Positions 7,431 through 16,688 of a stretch of DNA of 64,000 nt are shown here, piece by piece. Below the pieces are notes generated by a model. The model saw only the letters and a list, made by a program, of their open reading frames with translations. It was not told the origin of the DNA and made no database searches. A program made the translations under genes and the position numbers. The stretch comes from Streptomyces sp. JJ36 (GTDB lineage: Bacteria; Actinomycetota; Actinomycetes; Streptomycetales; Streptomycetaceae), in assembly GCF_021696945.1 (NCBI RefSeq), contig NZ_JACYHE010000013.1:50970-114969 (forward strand), in the 5' to 3' direction. How positions within the stretch are numbered: position 1 is the stretch's first letter; every line of letters begins with the position of its first letter.

Positions 7431-9425
7431 TCAGCGCACCCAGAGGGTGACCTCGGAGCCGCGGGGCGCCTCGTCGCCCGCGTCCGGGGACTGGTTGAAG
7501 ACCGTGTCCCCGAAGAAGACGCGGCGGACGGTCACGGTGAACCCCTGGTCCTCCAGCAGTCGCCGCGCCTCGTCCAGGCCCTTCCCCTCGACGTCCGGGA
7601 CCGCCACCAGGTCCGGGCCCCTGGAGAGGGTCAGGGTCACGGTGTCGCCGCGCGCGGCGGTCGCCCCGGCCTCCGGGGACTGGCGGGCGACGGCGCCCTT
7701 CTCCTCCTCGGAGAACACCCGCTCGTCGGCCAGGCGCACCGTCAGCCCCGCCTCGCGCAGCTCCTCCCGGGCGTCCTCCGCGTCCTGGCCGGTGACCTCC
7801 GGGATCTCGGTCTTCTCGCCCTTGGAGACGGTCAGGGCCACCGCCGAGCCGGGCCGCCGCTCGGTGCCGGCCGCGGGCTCGGTGCGGACCACCGAGCCCT
7901 GAGCGGTCTCCGCGTCGAACCGGCGCGTGACCCGACCCGGGTCCAGCCCGGCGTCCCGGAGCTGCCGCCGGGCGTCTGCGAGCGGGGTGCCGGACAACTC
8001 CGGCACCTTCACCAGCTCGGGGCCGCGGGAGACCACGAGCGTCACCGTGCCGGTGTCCCGGATCCGCGCGCCGGGTGCCGGATCGCTCTCGACGACCCGG
8101 CCGCGCTCCACCTTCAGGCTGTGGTCGCGCTCGACCCGCACCCCGAGCCCGGCCTCCGCGAGCTCCTTCCGGGCCTCCGCCTCGGTCATGTCGAGCACCG
8201 CGGGCGTACGGGTGAACTGGCCGGAGTTGACGTACCACACGGCCGTGCCCAGCAGGGCGGCGAGCACCACGCCGAGCAGCACCAGCAGCGAGCGGCGCGG
8301 GGCGCGCCGCCGCCTCCCGCCCGCCGGGCCCTCCGGGGGCTCCCCGGACGGGCCGCCGGGCGGGGTGGGAAGCCGGGAGGTGCGGTCCACGCCGTCGTCT
8401 CCCGGGCCGCCGGCCGGCACGCGGGACAGCACGGTCGTACGGTCCCCGGCGCCGTCGTCCTCCGGTGCCACGCTGCGGGGGGCCCGGGCGGTGCGGCCGT
8501 CCCCGCCCCCGGCCGGCACCGGCACCGCGCGCGGGCCGCCCCCGGCCTCCTGCGGCGGGGCCAGGTCCAGCTCCGCGTCGCCCAGGGCGGCCCGGGTCGC
8601 CCGGACCTCCGCCAGCAGCGCGACGGCGTCCCCGGGCCGGGCCTCCGGCTCCCGGGCCGTCGCCCGGGCGACCAGCGCGTCCAGCTCCGGTGCCAGCCCG
8701 GGAACGGCCGCCGACGGGGCCGGCATCGGGGTGTGCAGATGCCGGTAGAGGACCTCCGCGGGGGTCTCCCCGGTGTGCGGCTTGTCACCCGTGAGCATCT
8801 CGTGGAGCAGCACCCCGCACGCGTACAGGTCGGAGCGGGTGTCCACCTGGCCGTGCTCGATCTGCTCGGGCGCCAGGTAGGAGACGGTGCCCATGATCGA
8901 GGTCATGCCGGAGGAGGTCTCGTTGCCCACCGCGCGGACCAGCCCGAAGTCGGCGACCTTGACCCGGCCGTCGTCCCCGATCAGCACGTTCTCCGGTTTC
9001 ACGTCGCGGTGCACCAGCCCGGCGCGGTGGGCCGCGCCCAGCGCGGCGAGCGTCGGCTCCAGCACGTCCAGCGCCGCCCGCGGCCGCAGTGCGCCCCGGT
9101 CCCGCAGCACGTCCCGCAGGGTGCACCCGGCCACGTACTCCATGGCCAGATAGACGTGCGCGCCGTCCGCGCCCTGGTCGTGGACGCCGACCACGTTCGG
9201 GTGGTCGAGCCGGGCCACCGCCTTGGCCTCGCGGATGAAGCGCTCCACGAAGACCGCGTCGGCGGCCAGCGAGGGGTGCATCACCTTCAGCGCGACCACC
9301 CGGTCCAGGCGGGTGTCCAGGGCCCGGTAGACGGTGGCCATGCCGCCCACGGCGATCCGCGCGTCGACGCGGTAACGGCCGTCGAGAACCTGACCGATGA
9401 GCGGGTCGCGAAGGGTGGTGTCCAC
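7431..9425 (-). CDS. PASTA-domain Ser/Thr protein kinase (PknL/PknB type)
   Basis: A 664-residue transmembrane receptor kinase. The N-terminal ~270 residues form a Hanks-type kinase: glycine loop IAVGGMATVY, catalytic lysine in VALKVM, HRDVKPENVL, the DFG motif in VADFGLV, and MGTVSYLAPEQ. A Pro/Arg-rich juxtamembrane stretch leads to one membrane helix (LLVLLGVVLAALLGTAVWYV, near residue 390). Four PASTA repeats of about 67 residues follow and end the protein; such repeats bind muropeptides or lipid II. The GTG start has TAGACT 7 nt upstream. The nearby Rv2175c homologue, metF and DAHP synthase gene match the pknL neighbourhood of Mycobacterium, so it may be the PknL orthologue; corynebacterial PknL also carries PASTA domains. 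The symbol is left blank because PknB-like paralogues are numerous in Streptomyces. Confidence 0.93.
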   Translation of the reverse strand: MDTTLRDPLIGQVLDGRYRVDARIAVGGMATVYRALDTRLDRVVALKVMHPSLAADAVFVERFIREAKAVARLDHPNVVGVHDQGADGAHVYLAMEYVAGCTLRDVLRDRGALRPRAALDVLEPTLAALGAAHRAGLVHRDVKPENVLIGDDGRVKVADFGLVRAVGNETSSGMTSIMGTVSYLAPEQIEHGQVDTRSDLYACGVLLHEMLTGDKPHTGETPAEVLYRHLHTPMPAPSAAVPGLAPELDALVARATAREPEARPGDAVALLAEVRATRAALGDAELDLAPPQEAGGGPRAVPVPAGGGDGRTARAPRSVAPEDDGAGDRTTVLSRVPAGGPGDDGVDRTSRLPTPPGGPSGEPPEGPAGGRRRRAPRRSLLVLLGVVLAALLGTAVWYVNSGQFTRTPAVLDMTEAEARKELAEAGLGVRVERDHSLKVERGRVVESDPAPGARIRDTGTVTLVVSRGPELVKVPELSGTPLADARRQLRDAGLDPGRVTRRFDAETAQGSVVRTEPAAGTERRPGSAVALTVSKGEKTEIPEVTGQDAEDAREELREAGLTVRLADERVFSEEEKGAVARQSPEAGATAARGDTVTLTLSRGPDLVAVPDVEGKGLDEARRLLEDQGFTVTVRRVFFGDTVFNQSPDAGDEAPRGSEVTLWVR

Positions 9426-9438
9426 GGCGCAGAGTCTA
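9426..9438 (-). promoter_or_regulatory. Leaderless -10 element of the PASTA kinase gene
   Basis: TAGACT (minus strand, 9438-9433) lies 7 nt upstream of the GTG start, with no Shine-Dalgarno sequence. Confidence 0.5.
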
Positions 9439-9577
9439 CGAGCCGGGTTCCGGCCGCCACGCCGCCCCGTGCCGGAGCAGGGCCGTCCTGCAGCAGAACG
9501 GTGACACGGCGCGTACGACTCCGCGGCCACGGCGCCCCGGGCCCGGGCGGAGACTCGCTCACGCCCCCGGGCCCGGC

Positions 9578-10588
<1,011 letters not shown>

Positions 10589-10592
<4 letters not shown>

Positions 10593-11788
10593 GCGGGCCG
10601 CTCCTCGGAGTGCGGAGTCTGCGGTGCCGCGCCGCCGGGCGCGGCCGGGGTGGCGAACCGGCGCGGGGAGAAGGGCCGTGCCGCGTCCGGGAGTTCACCG
10701 GTCTCCAGCGCCTCGCCCAGTACGTCCCCGGTGACCGGGGTGAGCAGGACGCCGTTGCGGTGGTGGCCGGTGGCCAGGTGGAGTCCCGGCAGCGCGGTGG
10801 GACCGAGCAGCGGGGCGTTGTCGGGCGAGCCGGGGCGCAGCCCGGCCTGGGCCTCGGTCAGCGGCAGTTCGGTGATGCCCGGCACCAACGCACGGGCGTC
10901 CCGCAGCAGTTCGTAGACGCCGCCGGCGGTCACGGTGGTGTCCCAGCCCAGCTCCTCGCTGGTCGCGCCCACCACCAGTTCGCCGTCGGCACGCGGCACC
11001 AGATAGACCGGGGCGCCCCGCACCACGGCCCGGACGGTGCGGGAGAGGAACGGCGCCGCCGCCCGCGGCACCCGCAGCCGCAGTACCTGCCCCTTCACCG
11101 GCCGCACCGGCGGCAGCACGCCGTCGGGGACGCCGTCGAGGCGCCCGCTCCAGGAGCCGGTGGCCAGCACCGTCTGCCCGGCGGAGAGCGCGGTGCCGTC
11201 GCCGAGCACCGCGCCGGCGGCCCGGTCGCCGGAGACCGAGAGCCGCGCGGCCGCGGCGCGGTGGAAGACCACTCCCGCCCGCTCGCAGGCGGCGAGGAGC
11301 GCGGCCCCCAGCCGCCGCGGGTCGGCCTGGTGGTCGCCGTCCACCCGCACCCCGGCGCGGACGGAGGGCGCCAGCATCGGCTCCAGCCGGCGGCACTCCC
11401 GCCCGCTGAGCCACTCCGCGTCCAGGCCGCAGCGCTGCTGGAGCGCGTGCACCTCGCGGAGCTGGGCGCGGTCGTCGGCGTCGAAGGCCACCGCGAGGGC
11501 GCCGCAGGCGCGGTAGCCGATCCGCCGCCCGCTCGCCTCCTCCAGCTCCCGCGTGAACTCCGGATAGCGGCGCGCGGAGGCCAGGTTGAGGGCCAGCAGC
11601 CGCTCCTCGCCGTGGTGCAGCTCGGTGACCGGGGCCAGCATCCCGGCCGCCACCCGGGCGGCGCCGCCGCCGGGCTCCGGATCGGCGACCGTGACCCGCA
11701 GGCCGCGTTGCGCGGCGCGCCAGGCGGTGACCAGCCCCATGAGGCCGCCGCCGAGGACGAGGACGTCGGGCGGACTGCCGGTGCGCAT
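10589..11788 (-). CDS. thiO: Glycine oxidase ThiO
   Basis: A 399-residue FAD-dependent amino-acid oxidase (DAO family) that turns glycine into the dehydroglycine used by ThiG under aerobic conditions. The Rossmann motif VLGGGLMGLVTAWRAA sits at residues 10-25. Later segments typical of ThiO are AAGMLAPVTE (near residue 50), YLVPRADGELVVGATSEE and AGLRPGSPDNAPLLG, and the C-terminal GHHRNGVLLTPVTG completes the FAD site. It is the first gene of a minus-strand thiO-thiS-thiG operon, directly downstream of a TPP riboswitch. Translation probably depends on the riboswitch because only 15 nt separate aptamer and start. Confidence 0.95.
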
Positions 11789-11802
11789 GGGTGTGCCGCT
11801 CC

Positions 11803-11888
11803 TCCCTTCGCCGGAATGACCCGGATCAGGTTCGTACGGTCGGAGGCCGGCCAGCCTCCCTCTCAGCCCGGTGCGTCCGGGCTCCCGC
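11803..11888 (-). ncRNA. TPP riboswitch (THI element) controlling thiO-thiS-thiG
   Basis: Read on the minus strand, the segment contains the conserved THI-box parts in order: the closing helix starting CGGGAGCC, the core CTGAGAGGGAGGC, CGACC, GAACCTGATCCGGGTCAT and the 3' strand CCGGCGAAGGGAG. A variable arm (GGCUGGCCGGCC-type) sits between. The 3' end of the aptamer carries GGGAGGAG, which can serve as the ribosome-binding site of thiO 13-15 nt downstream, so control by sequestration of translation is likely. Confidence 0.95.
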
Positions 11889-12008
11889 GTGGTGACGTAC
11901 GCCCGCCACCTTACTGCGGCGGCGGAGCGGCCGGTAAGGGGAGCCCCGCGGGGCGGCCGGTGCGGGGCCCGGCCGCACGGCGCACCACCCGCGCCGGACC
12001 CGCCGGTC

Positions 12009-12020
12009 TACAGTGATCTG
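12009..12020 (+). promoter_or_regulatory. Leaderless -10 element of the ferredoxin-reductase-like gene
   Basis: TACAGT at 12009-12014 is followed by 6 nt and then GTG at 12021; no Shine-Dalgarno sequence is present. Confidence 0.55.
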
Positions 12021-13262
12021 GTGAGGGAGAGCGAGACGCCCGAGGCGCAGCAGCAGGTCGTGATCACCGGCGCCGGCATGGCGGGCGTGCAGACCGCCGT
12101 GCAGCTCCGCGAGCAGGGCTGGCGCGGGCGCGTGCGACTGCTCGGCGCGGAACTGCACCCGCCCTACGACCGGCCGCCGTTGTCCAAGGCGGTGCTGCTC
12201 GGCAAGGCCGAGGGCTCGGCCTTCGACATCGACTTCGCGGCGCTCGGCGTCGAGCTGGAGCTGGGCCGCCGGGCCGTCCGGCTGCACCCGGAGGAGCGGG
12301 TGCTGGAGACCGCGAGCGGCCCGGTGCCGTACGACCGGCTGGTCCTGGCCACCGGTGCCGAGCCGGTGTCGCTGCCCGGCAGCGAGGGCGTGCCCGGTGT
12401 GTATGTGCTGCGCACCCTGGACGACGTCGCCCGGCTCCGGCCGGTGCTGGAGGAGCGCCGCACGCTGGTGGTGGTCGGCGCCGGCTGGATCGGCGCCGAG
12501 TTCGCCACCGCGGCGCGGGAGGCCGGCTGCGAGGTCACCGTGGTGGAGGCCGCGGCCGGGCCGCTGCCCGGGGCGCTGCCCGCGGAGGTCGCGGCCGCGG
12601 TGCGCGGCTGGTACGCGGAGAGCGGTGCCCGGCTGCGTACCGGCACCGCCGTGGCGGCCGTGGAGCCCGGGGCGGTGGTGCTGGCCGGCGGGGAGCGGCT
12701 GCCGGCCGACGCGGTGGTCGTCGGCATCGGGGCCCGGCCCGCGACCGCCTGGCTGCGCGGCAGCGGTGTCGCACTCTGCCCGGACGGCTCGGTGCGCGCC
12801 GACGACCGGCTGCGCACCTCGGTGCCGGCGGTCTACGCGGTCGGTGACTGCGCTTCCTTCCCCTCCGCCCGCTACGGCGCCCGGCTGCTGGTGCACCACT
12901 GGGACCACGCCCTGCAGAGCCCGGTGGTGGCGGCCGCGAACCTGCTGGCGGACGCCCGCGGGGCGGGCCCTGCGGAGGAGGCGGTCTACGATCCGGTGCC
13001 GTACTTCTGGTCCGAGCAGTTCGGCCGCTTCGTCCAGTACGCGGGGCACCACACGGAGGGTGACCGGCTGGTCTGGCGGGGGGACCCCGGGGAACCCGCC
13101 TGGTCCGTCTGCTGGCTGCGGGACGGCGTGCTGGTCGCCCTGCTCGCTGTCGGCCGGCCGCGTGATCTCGCCCAGGGGCGCCGGCTGATCGAGCGCGGCG
13201 CCCGGCTGGATCCGGAGCTGCTGACGGACGCCGGCGTCGCCCTGAAGAAGGCCGTGCGGTAG
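12021..13262 (+). CDS. NAD(P)/FAD ferredoxin reductase-like oxidoreductase
   Basis: A 413-residue flavoprotein of the putidaredoxin/rubredoxin reductase type. The FAD-binding motif ITGAGMAGVQTAVQLREQGW is at residues 15-34, followed by the typical YDRPPLSKAVLLG. The NAD(P)-binding motif VVVGAGWIGAEFATAA is near residue 155, and the second FAD motif VYAVGDCASF near 275. The C-terminal reductase domain starts with DPVPYFWSEQFGRFVQYAG. It would pass electrons from NAD(P)H to a ferredoxin or monooxygenase. It is divergent from the TPP-controlled thiO operon and shares its upstream region; a role in thiamine or Fe-S metabolism is only a positional guess. No partner ferredoxin is adjacent, the nearest being bfd 9 kb away. 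Confidence 0.88.
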   Translation: MRESETPEAQQQVVITGAGMAGVQTAVQLREQGWRGRVRLLGAELHPPYDRPPLSKAVLLGKAEGSAFDIDFAALGVELELGRRAVRLHPEERVLETASGPVPYDRLVLATGAEPVSLPGSEGVPGVYVLRTLDDVARLRPVLEERRTLVVVGAGWIGAEFATAAREAGCEVTVVEAAAGPLPGALPAEVAAAVRGWYAESGARLRTGTAVAAVEPGAVVLAGGERLPADAVVVGIGARPATAWLRGSGVALCPDGSVRADDRLRTSVPAVYAVGDCASFPSARYGARLLVHHWDHALQSPVVAAANLLADARGAGPAEEAVYDPVPYFWSEQFGRFVQYAGHHTEGDRLVWRGDPGEPAWSVCWLRDGVLVALLAVGRPRDLAQGRRLIERGARLDPELLTDAGVALKKAVR

Positions 13263-13295
13263 TGGCTGTCGGCGGCAGGTGGCAGGCTGGGTCAC

Positions 13296-13661
13296 GTGAC
13301 CGAGATTGACACGAAGACCGAGGCGCTCGTCCCCTCCTGGCTGACCCTCCCCGAGATCGCCGAGCAGCTCGGCGTCGAGGTGACCCGGGTCCGCCAGCTC
13401 GTCAAGGAGGGGCAGCTGATCGCCGTGCGCCGCGGTGAGAACCGCGTGCTCCAGGTGCCCGCCGACTTCATCGGGCAGGGGAAGATCGTGAAGGGCCTGG
13501 TCGGCACCATCACCCTCCTCAAGGACGACGGCTTCACCGTCGAGGAGATGCTGGAGTGGCTCTTCACCCCGGACGACACCCTGCCCGGCACTCCCGTGCA
13601 GGCCCTGCGCGAGAATCGCGGGACCGAGGTGAAGCGCCGGGCACAGGCTCTGGCCGTCTGA
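13296..13661 (+). CDS. Rv2175c-family winged-helix DNA-binding protein
   Basis: A 121-residue protein. The N-terminal 60 residues form a MerR/excisionase-like helix-turn-helix ([40 protein letters not shown]). The C-terminal half ([15 protein letters not shown], then [15 protein letters not shown]) is the family-specific helical domain. In Mycobacterium tuberculosis Rv2175c is a phosphorylation substrate of PknL, and phosphorylation reduces DNA binding. A PASTA kinase gene lies 4 kb away here, so the same pair is plausible; Thr residues near the N-terminus (TEIDTKTEA) could be target sites, by analogy. The GTG has a CAGGCT element 7 nt upstream. Confidence 0.9.
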   Translation: MTEIDTKTEALVPSWLTLPEIAEQLGVEVTRVRQLVKEGQLIAVRRGENRVLQVPADFIGQGKIVKGLVGTITLLKDDGFTVEEMLEWLFTPDDTLPGTPVQALRENRGTEVKRRAQALAV

Positions 13662-13774
13662 CGGCGGCCGCGGGCCGCCCGGCGGCATCGCACCGCATCG
13701 TCCACCGCACACCACGGTGCACGGGCCGCCGCGCGCCGCGGCCCGTGCGCCCCGCCCCCCGGGGGGGAAGCACC

Positions 13775-14485
13775 ATGCCCGACGTGCCACGCACCGCCCG
13801 CGAGCGGCTGGCCGGCGCCCGCCTCTATCTCTGCACCGACGCCCGGAAGCGCCAGGGCGACCTGCCCGCCTTCCTGGACGCGGTGCTCGGTTCCGGCGTG
13901 GACATCGTGCAGCTCCGGGAGAAGGGCATGGAGGCCGCGGAGGAGCTGGAGCACCTCGCCGTCCTCGCGGACGCCTGCCGCCGGCACGGCGCCCTGCTCG
14001 CGGTCAACGACCGCGCGGACGTCGCGCACGCCGCCGGCTCCGACGTGCTGCACCTGGGCCAGCGGGACCTTCCCGTGCCCGCCGCCCGCGCCCTGCTCGG
14101 GCCCGGCCCGGAGGACGTGCTGGTCGGCCGGTCCACCCACGCGCCCGCGGAGGTCGACGCCGCCGTCCGCGAGCCGGGCGTGGACTACTTCTGCACCGGC
14201 CCGTGCTGGCCCACCCCGACCAAGCCGGGGCGCGCCGCGCCGGGCCTGCCGCTGGTGCGGTACGCCGCCTCGCTGGCTCCCGCCCGTCCCTGGTTCGCCA
14301 TCGGCGGGATCGAGGCCGGCACACTGGACGCGGTGCTGGACGCCGGGGCCCGGCGCGTGGTCGTCGTACGGGCGATCACCGAGGCCGAGGATCCGGGCGC
14401 CGCTGCCGCGGAGCTGGCACGGCGCTTGCGGGAGCGTCCACTGGATGGACATCCGGCGCCCGCAGAACGGACGGAAGGGGCATAG
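13775..14485 (+). CDS. thiE: Thiamine phosphate synthase
   Basis: A 236-residue TIM-barrel enzyme that joins hydroxymethylpyrimidine pyrophosphate and thiazole phosphate to form thiamine phosphate. Family marks are [10 protein letters not shown] near residue 45 (pyrophosphate contacts), [11 protein letters not shown] near 87, [10 protein letters not shown] near 103, VGRSTH near 125, [16 protein letters not shown] near 145 and [10 protein letters not shown] near 178. The ATG follows a GGGGGGAAG ribosome-binding site. It is on the opposite strand from thiOSG and has no visible TPP aptamer of its own. The usual VFPT or PVFATPTK motif is replaced by PCWPTPTK, a small deviation. Confidence 0.93.
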   Translation: MPDVPRTARERLAGARLYLCTDARKRQGDLPAFLDAVLGSGVDIVQLREKGMEAAEELEHLAVLADACRRHGALLAVNDRADVAHAAGSDVLHLGQRDLPVPAARALLGPGPEDVLVGRSTHAPAEVDAAVREPGVDYFCTGPCWPTPTKPGRAAPGLPLVRYAASLAPARPWFAIGGIEAGTLDAVLDAGARRVVVVRAITEAEDPGAAAAELARRLRERPLDGHPAPAERTEGA

Positions 14486-14522
14486 CGGCCGTCGGGGCCG
14501 GGGGTGGTCTTGCGTGGCCCGT

Positions 14523-14534
14523 TAACCTGCACAC
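14523..14534 (+). promoter_or_regulatory. Leaderless -10 element of metF
   Basis: TAACCT at 14523-14528 is followed by 6 nt and then ATG at 14535, with no Shine-Dalgarno sequence. Confidence 0.6.
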
Positions 14535-15458
14535 ATGGCCCTTGGTACCCCGTTCACCAGGACAGACCGACCACCGACCGTCCGTGATCTGCTCGCGTCC
14601 GGGCGGCGTTCGTACTCGTTCGAGTTCTTCGCGCCGAAAACGGCGAAGGGCGAGCGCACCCTCTGGAACGCCCTGCGCCGCATCGAGGCCGTCTCGCCGA
14701 CCTTCGTCTCGGTGACCTACGGAGCGGGCGGCTCCTCCCGTGAGGGCACGGTGCGGAACACGGAGCGGATCGCCAACGAGACCACCCTGACCCCCGTCGC
14801 CCACCTGACCGCCGTCAACCACTCGCGCGCCGAGCTCCGGCACGTCATCGGCCAGTACGCGGACGCCGGCATCCGCAACGTCCTCGCGCTGCGCGGCGAC
14901 CCGCCCGGCGACCCGATGGGCGAGTGGGTCAAGCACCCGGAGGGCGTCGACTACGCCTCCGAACTGGTCGAGCTCATCAAGGAGTCGGGCGACTTCTGCG
15001 TCGGCGTCGCGGCCTTCCCGGAGATGCACCCGCGCTCGACCGACTGGGACACCGACGTGCGGTACTTCGTCGAGAAGTGCCGGGCCGGGGCGGACTACGC
15101 CATCACGCAGATGTTCTTCTACGCCGAGGACTACCTGCGGCTGCGGGACAGCGCAGCCGCGCAGGGCTGCGACGTGCCCATCATCCCGGAGATCATGCCG
15201 GTCACCAACGTCCGCCAGATCGAGCGCTTCGCGCAGCTCAGCAACGCGTCGTTCCCGCCGGAACTCGCCGAGCGCATCCTGGCGGTGCAGGACGATCCCG
15301 CGGCGGTACGCTCGATCGGCATCGAGTACGCCACGGAGCTCTGTGCGAGGCTGCAGTCCGAGGGGATCCCCGGTCTGCACTTCATTACCCTCAACCACTC
15401 CACGGCGACGCTCGAAATCTACGAGAATCTGGGACTCCACGAGCAGTCCATGAGCTGA
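14535..15458 (+). CDS. metF: Methylenetetrahydrofolate reductase
   Basis: A 307-residue flavin-dependent TIM-barrel enzyme that reduces 5,10-methylene-THF to 5-methyl-THF for methionine synthesis. Clear family segments are [17 protein letters not shown] near residue 25, [12 protein letters not shown] near 60, HLTAVNHS near 93, [13 protein letters not shown] near 120, AFPEMHP near 160 and the FAD/folate segment [15 protein letters not shown] near 190. The length is normal for the bacterial enzyme. The leaderless arrangement leaves no space for a SAM riboswitch. Confidence 0.95.
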   Translation: MALGTPFTRTDRPPTVRDLLASGRRSYSFEFFAPKTAKGERTLWNALRRIEAVSPTFVSVTYGAGGSSREGTVRNTERIANETTLTPVAHLTAVNHSRAELRHVIGQYADAGIRNVLALRGDPPGDPMGEWVKHPEGVDYASELVELIKESGDFCVGVAAFPEMHPRSTDWDTDVRYFVEKCRAGADYAITQMFFYAEDYLRLRDSAAAQGCDVPIIPEIMPVTNVRQIERFAQLSNASFPPELAERILAVQDDPAAVRSIGIEYATELCARLQSEGIPGLHFITLNHSTATLEIYENLGLHEQSMS

Positions 15459-15482
15459 GCGGCAGCGGGAAGAGGGGCGTAC

Positions 15483-16652
15483 ATGCTCTGGACGATCCTG
15501 TACATAGCGTTCGGAATCGTCGCATTGTGGCTCCTCGGTGAGGTGCTGCTGCAGTACAAGGCCAGACTGCGGTGGCGGGTGCTGGCCTTCGCCGGCTTCG
15601 TCACCGTGGTGATCGGCGTGGTGGCCCTCTCCTCCGTCCTCGTGATCACGCTCGGCGCGATGGCCTTCGCGGTCGGGCAGACGTTCGTGACCCTCTCCTA
15701 CCGGCGGGGATTCTCGACCGGCTGGGCCCTCGGCGGCATGCCGGGGTCCAGCCGGCGCCGCCGCGGCGCCCAGCCGGCCGCCGCGGACGAGCCCCCGGTC
15801 CTGGAGGTCACCCAGGTGGTGGCCGACGCCTCGCAGCCGTACGACGCCGGCACCGGCGCGCCGGAGCTGCCGGAGGGCCAGGACTCCTGGGAGCCGCCCG
15901 CCTACGCCCCGGAGCCGCTCCCCGACGAGACCGGCGAGTACGGCGTCTACGACCGCGGCGACCAGCTCTTCTCCGACGGGCCGGAAGACCGGCCCGCACC
16001 GACGTTCCCCGGCGGCTACGGCCACGGGCCCGAGGACCAGCACCAGTACGCGGCCTGGGCCGATCCCCACCCGGCCGGCCAGGACACGGGTCAGGACCCC
16101 GCACACGCCGGGCAGTACGCCACCGCCGGCTACCAGCCCTACGACGGCTACGCCGGCTCCGTCAGCTTCGACCCCCAGGGCGGCATCCCCGCACCACCCG
16201 GCCACGCGCCCGTCGGCTACGGCGCGGACGGCTACCCCGCCGGGGACTACTCCTCCGGGGACCACTTCTCCGGCTCCTCCGCCGACGGCTACGGCACCGG
16301 CTACGGCACGGACGGGTACGCCGCCGGCTACGGCACCGACGGCCAGGGCACCGGGTACACAGGGCAGAGCCCGTACCAGCCGTACGACGCGTACGGCTCG
16401 TCCTACGGCTCCTACGGTCCCCACGACTCCTACGCCCCGTACGCACCGCAGGACCCCGGCACCCCGCCGGGCGGCGTCTGGGTGCCGCAGCAGCGGGAGC
16501 AGCACCGGGAACCGGGCGGCCTGCCGGCCGAGGAGCCCTACCCGTACCCGGACGGTCACCAGCCGCCGGGCCACCAGCCCTACGGCTACGACGCGACCGG
16601 CTACTCCTACGACCCCACCGGCTACTCCTACGACGAGCAGCGGGGCTACTGA
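15483..16652 (+). CDS. Two-helix membrane protein with long Tyr/Gly/Pro-rich tail
   Basis: A 389-residue protein of unknown function. Two hydrophobic helices (about residues 3-22 and 34-65) and a short basic loop (LSYRRGF) begin the protein. From about residue 95 on it is low-complexity, acidic and rich in Gly, Tyr, Pro, Asp and Gln, with loose repeats such as GYGTDGYAAGYGTDG and, near the end, YDATGYSYDPTGYSY. Such tails are disordered and often drive assembly or carry tyrosine modification. The ATG lies 24 nt after metF, so co-transcription is possible, and GGAAGAGGGG precedes it. I recognise the arrangement from other Streptomyces but no assigned function. Confidence 0.75.
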   Translation: MLWTILYIAFGIVALWLLGEVLLQYKARLRWRVLAFAGFVTVVIGVVALSSVLVITLGAMAFAVGQTFVTLSYRRGFSTGWALGGMPGSSRRRRGAQPAAADEPPVLEVTQVVADASQPYDAGTGAPELPEGQDSWEPPAYAPEPLPDETGEYGVYDRGDQLFSDGPEDRPAPTFPGGYGHGPEDQHQYAAWADPHPAGQDTGQDPAHAGQYATAGYQPYDGYAGSVSFDPQGGIPAPPGHAPVGYGADGYPAGDYSSGDHFSGSSADGYGTGYGTDGYAAGYGTDGQGTGYTGQSPYQPYDAYGSSYGSYGPHDSYAPYAPQDPGTPPGGVWVPQQREQHREPGGLPAEEPYPYPDGHQPPGHQPYGYDATGYSYDPTGYSYDEQRGY

Positions 16653-16658
16653 CCCCGA

Positions 16659-16687
16659 ACGGCCCGCCCTCCCGGGCCCCGGGCCGT
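16659..16687. terminator. Hairpin between convergent genes
   Basis: ACGGCCCG (16659-16666) pairs with CGGGCCGT (16680-16687), and further GC pairs are possible in the loop. It fills the short gap between convergent genes. Confidence 0.55.
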
Positions 16688-16688
16688 C

